A DNA stretch of 18,269 nucleotides from VFBF01 sp033764865 (GTDB taxonomy: Bacteria > Pseudomonadota > Alphaproteobacteria > Caulobacterales > Aquidulcibacteraceae). The stretch lies in the NCBI GenBank assembly GCA_033764865.1, contig JANRIM010000016.1, positions 1 to 18,269 on the forward strand. The letters run 5' to 3'. The notes beneath the pieces were generated by a model that saw nothing but the letters and a program-made list of their open reading frames with translations, did no database searches and was not told the DNA's origin. Below are positions 1 to 6,800 of this stretch, in pieces. Positions within the stretch are counted from its first letter, which is position 1. Each line of letters opens with the position of its first letter. The translations under genes were made by a program, and so were the position numbers.

Positions 1-734
1 GGATCGGGGTGGGTCTCGATGAACACCGCCGCCACGCCGATGGAGACTGCCGCGCGGGCAAGGGTGGGGACGAACTGGCGTTCCCCGCCGGAGCTGTCGC
101 CCTTGCCGCCGGGCTGCTGCACGGAGTGGGTGGCGTCGAACACCACCGGCGCGCCGAAGCCCTTCATGATCGGCAGGGCGCGCATGTCGCTCACCAGCGT
201 GTTGTAGCCGAAGGTGACGCCGCGCTCGCAGGCCATGACGTTGGGGTTGCCGCTTCCCGTCACCTTGGCGAGCACGTTCTTCATGTCCCAGGGCGCCAGA
301 AATTGCCCCTTCTTGATGTTGATCGCCCGGCCGGTCTCGGCGGCCGCCACCAACAGGTCCGTCTGGCGGCACAGGTAGGCGGGGATCTGGAGCACGTCGA
401 CGACGCTGGCCACGTCCGCGCACTGGTCCGGCAGGTGGACGTCGGTGATCACGGGGACGCCCAGCCGGCCGCGGATTTCCTCGAACACCGGCCCGGCATA
501 GGCGAGACCCGCGCCGCGCTTGCCCGAGAGGCTGGAGCGGTTGGCCTTGTCGAAGCTCGTCTTGTAGATGAAGCCCGCCCCGGCCCTGGCGAACAGGCCC
601 TTCAGGAACTCCGCCGTCTCCAGCGCGTGATCCCGGCTTTCCATGGCGCAGGGGCCGGCGATGAACACAAGCGGCCTGTCGTTGGCGACGGCCAACTTGC
701 CGATATGAACGGTGTTTTGGGCGGGGATATCCAT
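1..734 (-). CDS. kdsA: 3-deoxy-8-phosphooctulonate synthase (Kdo-8-P synthase), partial
   Basis: Cytosolic enzyme that condenses phosphoenolpyruvate with arabinose-5-phosphate to Kdo-8-phosphate, the precursor of the Kdo sugar of the lipopolysaccharide inner core. About 244 residues are present; the C-terminus (roughly 35 residues by comparison with the about 280-residue family) lies off the left edge. Visible family signatures are ANDRPLVFIAGPCAMES near the N-terminus, YKTSFDKANRSS, ITDVHLPDQC, CRQTDLLVAAA, NIKKGQF, FDATHSVQQP and FIETHPDP. Cys29 in AGPCAMES sits where E. coli KdsA has Asn, so this looks like the metal-dependent class. I chose the ATG at 734 because the family begins just before the VANDRP segment. 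An in-frame ATG at 782 would add 16 residues; neither start has a convincing Shine-Dalgarno. It lies 86 bases downstream of the DUF488 gene on the same strand and may share its transcript. Confidence 0.95.
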   Translation of the reverse strand, partial: MDIPAQNTVHIGKLAVANDRPLVFIAGPCAMESRDHALETAEFLKGLFARAGAGFIYKTSFDKANRSSLSGKRGAGLAYAGPVFEEIRGRLGVPVITDVHLPDQCADVASVVDVLQIPAYLCRQTDLLVAAAETGRAINIKKGQFLAPWDMKNVLAKVTGSGNPNVMACERGVTFGYNTLVSDMRALPIMKGFGAPVVFDATHSVQQPGGKGDSSGGERQFVPTLARAAVSIGVAAVFIETHPD

Positions 735-820
735 GGCGCAGAAATAGACGCTCCGCCCCCGTTCCACAACGTGACGTTCCATACCGTCTTGAGCGTCGCC
801 CCTGTGTCGGGAAGACGCCG
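735..820. other. Spacer between the DUF488 gene and kdsA
   Basis: This 86-base gap separates the DUF488 stop from the chosen kdsA start. It has a 6-base inverted repeat (785-790 and 812-817, 21-base loop) and a small near-palindrome, AACGTGACGTT, at 768-778. Neither is followed by a T-run on the minus strand, so I do not call a terminator. The kdsA frame stays open up to an ATG at 782, so part of this gap could be coding. Confidence 0.4.
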
Positions 821-1267
821 TCAACCCGGCGCCAGGTGGGCTGCGGTGAAGCCGTGGGCGGCGGCCAGCCGCTCGCAGACGCGGGCGCGGTGGCAGATGC
901 GCCAGTCATGCTCCAGACACATCAGGCAGGTGCGTTGGCCCCGCGCCAGCACCGCCGCCTGCTCCAGCGCCAGATGAGCCTCCGGACGGTCCAGGGCGGC
1001 GTCCACAATCGACCAGAACGTCCCCATGTCGCCGGCTCGGTGGGCGCTCCGTCCCGCCTTGGGCGTGCCCAGCGCCTTCATGTGCACATAGCCGATGCCA
1101 GCCTGGGCCAGATTGGCCTTGAGGAGCGACTTGGAAAACCCCGCCCGGCGGGAATTGGGCAACTCGCGTACGTCGATCACCGTCTCCACCCCGGCCTCGA
1201 TCAGCGCCTCCAGCAGGCCGTCGAAGCCTGCGCGCTCATAGCCGATCGTGAGGATTTCCAGCGTCAC
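821..1267 (-). CDS. DUF488 domain protein
   Basis: A 148-residue small cytosolic protein of the DUF488 family, whose biochemical role is not established. It begins with the family's typical ILTIGYE segment (residues 5-11), then VIDVRELPNSR (30-40), a central HMKALGTPK segment, and a C-terminal CLMCLEHDWRICHR segment with the conserved Cys-His-Arg; no membrane segment or signal peptide is visible. I chose the GTG at 1267 because it places ILTIGYE at the N-terminus and overlaps the uppP stop codon as GTGA. The frame is open further upstream to an ATG at 1324, but that stretch lies inside uppP and does not resemble the family. The 4-base overlap suggests translational coupling to uppP. Family assignment is confident; function is unknown. 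Confidence 0.88.
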   Translation of the reverse strand: MTLEILTIGYERAGFDGLLEALIEAGVETVIDVRELPNSRRAGFSKSLLKANLAQAGIGYVHMKALGTPKAGRSAHRAGDMGTFWSIVDAALDRPEAHLALEQAAVLARGQRTCLMCLEHDWRICHRARVCERLAAAHGFTAAHLAPG

Positions 1268-2076
1268 GCGATGCCCAGTCCGATCAGCAGGAGAAGAAAC
1301 GCGCCCATGGCGATGCGGTACCACGCGAACGGACCGAAGCCTGCGCGGGACACGAAATCCAGAAACGGCTTCACCACCGCCAGCGCGGCGAAGAACGCCG
1401 CCACGAACCCCACGGCGATGAGCGCCAGCCGTTCCGCCGTCACCGCCTGGGTCTGCAACTGCAGAAGGTCATGGACGAAGGCGGCCGCCATCGTCGGCAT
1501 CGCAAGGAAGAAAGAGAACTCCGCCGCCGCCCGCCGGTCGAGGCCGAGCGCCAGCGCGCCGATGATCGTGCCGCCGGAGCGGGACACGCCGGGAATGAGC
1601 GCCAAGGTCTGGAAGACGCCGATCCCTATGGCCCGGGCGATGGGGGTCTTGTCGGCCTCGTAGACCGTGGGCGCAGGGCGGAACCGTTCGATGAGCAGCA
1701 TCACGACGCCGCCGAGGATGAACGCCCAGGCGATGACGGCGAGCGATTCCTGCAGAACCGTCTTGACGAAGTCCGCAAGGAAAACTCCCGCCACCAGCGC
1801 CGGCAGGAAGGCCGCGACGATCAACAGCGCGAAACGCCGCGCCTCCGGCTTGGTCGGCAGGCCCACGATCGTGTCGATGATCTTGGCGCGGTAGAGCCAC
1901 ATCACGGCCAGGATCGATCCGAACTGGATCATGACCGTGAACACCTTGCCCTCGTCCTCGAAGCCCAGAAGCCGCTGGCTGAGCAGCAGGTGGGCGGTGG
2001 AGGAGATGGGCAGGAACTCCGTCAGACCCTGAACGATGCCCAGGACGAGCGCCTTGAGAAAGAGAATGGGGTCCAT
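1264..2076 (-). CDS. uppP: Undecaprenyl-diphosphatase UppP (BacA family)
   Basis: Integral inner-membrane phosphatase that converts undecaprenyl diphosphate to the monophosphate, recycling the lipid carrier for peptidoglycan and other surface polymers. It is 270 residues, normal for the family, and mostly hydrophobic with several membrane segments. Signatures seen: VQGLTEFLPISSTAH at 15-29 (the E/Q-x3-E motif with Gln16 and Glu20) and PGVSRSGGT at 162-170 with Arg166. I chose the ATG at 2076 (MDPILFLKAL) because the family starts just before the first hydrophobic helix. The frame extends to an ATG at 2169, but those 31 residues are Ala/Gly/Pro-rich and unlike UppP. No strong Shine-Dalgarno precedes either start. 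It leads a minus-strand cluster with the DUF488 gene (4-base overlap) and probably kdsA, and is divergent from gltD. Confidence 0.95.
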   Translation of the reverse strand: MDPILFLKALVLGIVQGLTEFLPISSTAHLLLSQRLLGFEDEGKVFTVMIQFGSILAVMWLYRAKIIDTIVGLPTKPEARRFALLIVAAFLPALVAGVFLADFVKTVLQESLAVIAWAFILGGVVMLLIERFRPAPTVYEADKTPIARAIGIGVFQTLALIPGVSRSGGTIIGALALGLDRRAAAEFSFFLAMPTMAAAFVHDLLQLQTQAVTAERLALIAVGFVAAFFAALAVVKPFLDFVSRAGFGPFAWYRIAMGAFLLLLIGLGIA

Positions 2077-2285
2077 CGAGCGGTTTCCGGGGTCCTGCGG
2101 GCTGGCGCCTTCTGCCATGGCCGGTGAGTCGGCGCGAGCACGGGCGCCGGGCGCCCAAGCGCCATGCAAAATCCGTGATTAGGGCAGCATTAGTGTCTTA
2201 AAAGCATAAATTTGCCTTGCGCCGCGGGGAATTTGTCCGTATCCGCCCAAGTGTTTTGGGGCCTTGTGGCTTTGAGGGGACGGTT
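2077..2285. promoter_or_regulatory. Divergent uppP/gltD promoter region
   Basis: This 209-base spacer separates two divergently transcribed units and must hold promoters for both. Its clearest feature is an AT-rich island at about 2187-2216 (with TTAAAAGCATAAATTTG) in otherwise very GC-rich DNA, the likely place for core promoter elements. I could not assign a convincing -35/-10 pair on either strand and found no good sigma-54 (GG-N10-GC) site, although sigma-54/NtrC control of glutamate synthase genes is known in some bacteria. Confidence 0.45.
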
Positions 2286-2288
2286 GTG
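2274..2288 (+). promoter_or_regulatory. gltD ribosome binding site and GTG start
   Basis: GAGGGGA at 2274-2280 lies five bases before a GTG at 2286. This supports GTG 2286 over the in-frame ATG at 2298, which would leave a 17-base spacing. The resulting N-terminus, VAERMLKFV, agrees with the start I recall for alphaproteobacterial GltD proteins. Confidence 0.7.
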
Positions 2289-3728
2289 GCCGAACGCATG
2301 CTGAAGTTTGTCTCCGTGGACAGGGGCCCGCCTGAGAAGCGCGCCTCCAAGGCGCGCAAGGGCGACTTCAAGGAAATCTACGCCGAAGTCGCGCACCGAA
2401 AGGCGGAAGAGCAGGCGTCGCGCTGCTCCCAATGCGGCGTGCCTTTCTGCCAGTCTCACTGCCCTTTGCAGAACAATATCCCCGACTGGCTGCGCCTGAC
2501 GGCGGAGGGCCGGCTGCAGGAAGCGTACGAGGTGTCTGCCGCCACCAATCTCATGCCCGAGATTTGCGGCCGCATCTGTCCTCAGGACCGGCTGTGCGAG
2601 GGCAACTGCGTCATCGAGCAGTCCGGGCATGGCACGGTGACGATCGGGGCGATTGAAAAGTTCCTCACCGAAAACGCCTGGAAGGAGGGCTGGGTGGCCC
2701 CGTTGGCGCCGGCGCGGGAGCGGGACGCGACTGTCGGCATCGTGGGCGCGGGGCCGGCGGGGCTGGCGGCGGCGGAGGTGCTGCGCGGCAAGGGCTACCA
2801 GGTGACCGTCTACGACCGGTACGACCGCGCGGGCGGCCTCCTCGTCTACGGCATCCCCGGCTTCAAGCTCGAAAAGGACGTGGTCGCTCGCCGCGTGGCC
2901 CGCCTGGAGGCGGGTGGGGTGGCGTTCGTCCTGAATTGCGAGGTCGGCCGGGACGTGACGTTCGAGGCGTTGCGGCGCAGGCACGACGCCGTGCTCATCG
3001 CCACCGGCGTCTACAAGGCCAAGGATCTCGGCGTGCCCGTGGGCGCCTCGAAGGGCGTTCTGGCGGCGATGGACTATCTCACCGCCTCCAACCGCGTGGG
3101 CCTTGGCGACACCGTGGAGGCGTTCGCCTCCGGCGCGCTCGATGCGCGGGGCAAGCGCGTCGTCGTCATCGGCGGCGGCGACACCGCCATGGATTGCGTG
3201 CGCACGGCGGTGCGCCAAGGCGCCAAGAGCGTCACCTGCCTCTACCGCAGGGACCGCGCGAACATGCCGGGCTCCGCAACGGAAGTGAAGAACGCCGAGG
3301 AGGAAGGGGTGCGCTACGAGTGGCTCGCAGCGCCCAAGGCGATCCTGGGCGACGCGAAAAAGGTCCGCGGCGTGCGCGCTGTCCGCATGCGTCTTGGCGC
3401 GCCCGACGCCAGCGGTCGCCAGGCGCCGGAGGAAGCGCCCGACAGCGAATTCGACGTGCCAGCCGACATGGTCATCAAGGCGCTCGGCTTCGACCCTGAG
3501 GATTTACCGCGTCTGTGGGACGAGCCGTACCTCAAGCTCACCCGCTGGGGCACGGTGAAGATCGACGAACGGACGTACGCAACCTCGATGCCCGGCGTTT
3601 ACGCCGCCGGCGACATCGTGCGCGGGGCCTCCCTCGTCGTATGGGCGATCCGCGAGGGCCGGGACGCCGCCGAGGGCATCCACGCGATGCTCAAGGACCG
3701 CGCCAGCGCGCGCATAGCCGCAGAGTAG
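2286..3728 (+). CDS. gltD: Glutamate synthase [NADPH] small (beta) subunit
   Basis: Cytosolic FAD flavoprotein that oxidises NADPH and passes electrons to GltB for reductive synthesis of glutamate from glutamine and 2-oxoglutarate. The protein has 480 residues, normal for the family. The N-terminal iron-sulfur domain shows Cys47, Cys50, Cys55 and Cys59, then Cys94, Cys98, Cys104 and Cys108. The FAD Rossmann motif GIVGAGPAGLAAAE is near residues 150-165, followed by GGLLVYGIPGFKLEK. The NADPH motif VVVIGGGDTAMD is near 290-305 with YRRDRANMPGS downstream, and the C-terminal flavin motif YAAGDIVRGASLVVWAIREG is intact. The start is the GTG at 2286, with a good ribosome binding site. It is followed by gltB after a 93-base spacer holding a long inverted repeat, and the two genes almost certainly form an operon. 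Confidence 0.97.
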   Translation: MAERMLKFVSVDRGPPEKRASKARKGDFKEIYAEVAHRKAEEQASRCSQCGVPFCQSHCPLQNNIPDWLRLTAEGRLQEAYEVSAATNLMPEICGRICPQDRLCEGNCVIEQSGHGTVTIGAIEKFLTENAWKEGWVAPLAPARERDATVGIVGAGPAGLAAAEVLRGKGYQVTVYDRYDRAGGLLVYGIPGFKLEKDVVARRVARLEAGGVAFVLNCEVGRDVTFEALRRRHDAVLIATGVYKAKDLGVPVGASKGVLAAMDYLTASNRVGLGDTVEAFASGALDARGKRVVVIGGGDTAMDCVRTAVRQGAKSVTCLYRRDRANMPGSATEVKNAEEEGVRYEWLAAPKAILGDAKKVRGVRAVRMRLGAPDASGRQAPEEAPDSEFDVPADMVIKALGFDPEDLPRLWDEPYLKLTRWGTVKIDERTYATSMPGVYAAGDIVRGASLVVWAIREGRDAAEGIHAMLKDRASARIAAE

Positions 3729-3741
3729 GGATAAGGACCTC

Positions 3742-3816
3742 TCGCCCTTCGACAGGCTCAGGGTGAGGGGTGCGACAGGCGAGGCTTTTCCTCGTCCTGA
3801 GCTTGTCGAAGGACGA
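3742..3816 (+). repeat. REP-like inverted repeat in the gltD-gltB spacer
   Basis: Two 26-base arms, 3742-3767 and 3791-3816, are inverted copies separated by 23 bases. They match at 22 of 26 positions. The arms carry the cores CCTTCGACAGGCTCAGG and CCTGAGCTTGTCGAAGG. In the plus-strand RNA, three of the four differences form G-U pairs and one is a C-A mismatch, giving a nearly continuous 26-bp stem. I recall this core as a dispersed palindromic repeat in many proteobacterial genomes; that is memory, not a search. There is no second copy in this window. The downstream arm contains the gltB Shine-Dalgarno. Confidence 0.9.
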
Positions 3817-3824
3817 CCGGTATG
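3808..3824 (+). promoter_or_regulatory. gltB ribosome binding site inside the repeat arm
   Basis: GAAGGA at 3808-3813 precedes the gltB ATG (3822) by eight bases and is the only good Shine-Dalgarno candidate. It lies wholly within the downstream arm of the inverted repeat (3791-3816), so the hairpin would base-pair it with 3745-3750. Confidence 0.75.
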
Positions 3825-6800
3825 AACGCCCACGAAGATATCGCCCGCTACGAGCGCGAGCGCGCCAAGCTGATGGACGCCCATGCCTATGATCCGCGCG
3901 ACGAGCACGACGCGTGCGGCGTGGGGCTCGTCTGCGCCATCGACGGCAAGGCGCGGCGCGAAGTGGTCACCATGGCGATCGGGGCATTGAAATCCCTGTG
4001 GCATCGGGGGGCCGTGGACGCCGACGGCAAGACCGGCGACGGCGCGGGCATCCTGGTGGAGGCCCCGCAGGACTTCTTCCGCGAGGTGGTGATCCGCACC
4101 GGTCACACGCCTCGTCCGGGGCCGATCTTCGTCGGCCAGATCTTCCTTCCACGCAACGACTTCGGGGCGCAGGAGCGCGCGCGCACGATCATCGAGAGCG
4201 AGATCCTGCGCGGCGGGTTCGAGTTCTATGCCTGGCGGCAGGTGCCGGTGGACATCTCCATGATCGGGGAAAAGGCCAACGCGACCCGTCCCGAGATCGA
4301 GCAGGTCCTGTTCTACGACCCGATGGCGCGCGACGAAGTGACGGTCGACAAGGACCTGTTCCTGATCCGCCGCCGCATCGAAAAGCTCGCGCTCGCCGAC
4401 AACATCGCCGAACTCTACATCTGCTCCCTGTCAGCGAAGCGGCTCATCTACAAGGGCATGTTCCTGGCCGAGCAGATCGACGGGTTCTATCCCGATCTGA
4501 CCGACGAGCGGTTCGTCTCCAGCGTGGCCATCTACCACCAGCGCTACTCCACCAACACGTTCCCGCAATGGCGCCTCGCCCAGCCCTTCCGCATGCTCGC
4601 CCACAACGGCGAAATCAACACGCTGAAGGGCAACATCAACTGGATGAAGAGCCACGAGATCCGCATGGCGTCCGAAGCGTTCGGCGCTGCGGAGGCGGAC
4701 GTGAAGCCCATCATCCAGCCGGGTGGTTCGGACTCAGCGGCGCTCGACAACGTGTTCGAGGTGCTGGTGCGCGCCGGCCGCTCCGCGCCCATGGCCAAGG
4801 CGCTTCTCATTCCCGCCGCGTGGGCCAAGAGCGCGACCATGCCGTCGGCGCATCGCGCGCTCTATGCCTACTGCAACGCCGTGATGGAGCCGTGGGACGG
4901 CCCTGCGGCGCTCGCCATGTTCGACGGCCGCTGGGCCGTGGCCGGCATGGATCGCAACGGCCTTCGTCCGATGCGCTATGCGCTCACCACGGACGGCCTT
5001 CTCGTCACCGGATCGGAAACCGGGATGTGCGCGATCGACGACGCGCGCGTGGCGCGCCGCGGGCGCGTGGGCGCGGGCCAGATGATCGCCGTCGACACCG
5101 AGAACGGCGTCTTCTATGGCGAGACCGAGATCGTCGACCGGCTCGCCGCAAAGCACCCCTACGAAAAGTGGCTGGAGCACGTCATCGATCTCGATGCGGC
5201 GCTGGCGGGCGATGAGCCGCGCCTGTTCCCTGCCCGGGAGGAATTGCTGCGCCGCCAGGCCGCCGCCGGGCTGACGCTGGAAGATCTCGAACTGATTCTC
5301 CAACCGATGCTGGAGGAGGGCAAGGAGGCGATCGGCTCCATGGGTGACGACGCGCCGCTGGCGGTCCTGTCGGACCGCTACCGGCCGCTCTCGCACTACT
5401 TCCGCCAGAACTTCAGCCAGGTCACCAACCCGCCCATCGACCCCTTGCGCGAGGAACGCGTGATGAGTCTCGCCACGCGGTTCAAGAATCTCGGCAACAT
5501 CCTCGCGCAGGACGAAGCGCAAACCAACGTGTTCGTGCTGTCGAGTCCCGTCCTCACCAACGGGATGTACACGCGCATGGTCGCCGAGCTCGGCGACGCC
5601 GTGGCGGTGATCGACTGCACGTTCGAGGCGCCGCAGCGGGCCGAGGAGGCTGGCCCGGCGCTGCGCGCCGCACTGGATAGGATCCGCCTCGAAGCGGAGG
5701 AGGCTGTCCTTTCGGGGCGCAGCCACGTGGTGCTCACGGATGAACGCCAGGGCGTCGGTCGGGTCGCTGCGCCCATGGTGCTCGCCACCGGCGGCGTGCA
5801 GACCCATCTGGTCGCCAAAGGGCTTCGGTCCTTCTGCTCGATCACCGTGCGCAGCGCGGAGTGCGTGGACACGCACTATTTCGCCGTTCTGATCGGCTGC
5901 GGCGCCACGACGGTGAACGCATACCTTGCGCTTGACACCATCGCCGACCGCGTCGCCCGGGGCCTCGCGGGCGCCATGACGGTTGAGCAGGCGGCCGCCA
6001 ACTACAAGAAGGCGATCGACGCAGGTCTGTTGAAGATCCTGTCCAAGATGGGAATCTCGGTGATCTCCTCCTATCGCGGCGGCATGAACTTCGAGGCCAT
6101 CGGGCTGTCGCGCGCGCTCGCTGCGGAGTTTTTTCCCGGCTTGACCAGCCGGATCTCGGGCATCGGCCTTGCGGGCCTGGCGCAGGAGGCCGCCGAACTC
6201 AACGCGCGCGCCTGGGAAGAGGGCGTCGTCGCGTTGCCCGTGGGCGGCCTCTATCGCTGGCGCGCCAGCGGCGAACGCCATGCGTTCGAGGCGGCAAGCA
6301 TCCACCAGTTGCAGGATGCGGTGACGCGAAACTCTTTCGAAGCCTACCAGCGCTATTCCAACGCCCTGCGGGAGCGGCGCCACCGCGAACCCATCCAGCT
6401 GCGGGACCTGCTGGAGGTGCGCGAGAACGCCGCCAAGTCCATCCCGCTCGACCGGGTGGAGAGCGTCAATGAAATTCGCAAGCGGTTCGTGACGCCCGGC
6501 ATGTCGTTGGGCGCGCTCTCGCCCGAGGCGCACGGCGTGCTCAACATCGCCATGAACCGCATCGGCGCGAAGTCGGTGTCGGGCGAGGGCGGAGAGGATT
6601 CGGCGCGCTATACGCCACTGCCGAACGGCGACAGCATGAACTCCGCGGTGAAGCAGATTGCTTCGGGACGGTTCGGGGTCACGGCGGAGTATCTCAACCA
6701 GTGCCGTGAAATCGAGATCAAGGTGGCGCAGGGGGCCAAGCCCGGCGAGGGCGGACAACTGCCCGGCTTCAAGGTGACCAACCTCATCGCGCGCCTTCGG

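Noticed and set aside
2235..2285. Sigma-54 promoter ahead of gltD
   Set aside because: No GG-N10-GC pair with correct spacing; the nearest candidate around 2256-2270 lacks the conserved GG.
2190..3218. 342-codon minus-strand open frame opposite gltD
   Set aside because: Shadow frame with no known motifs; gltD on the other strand is complete.
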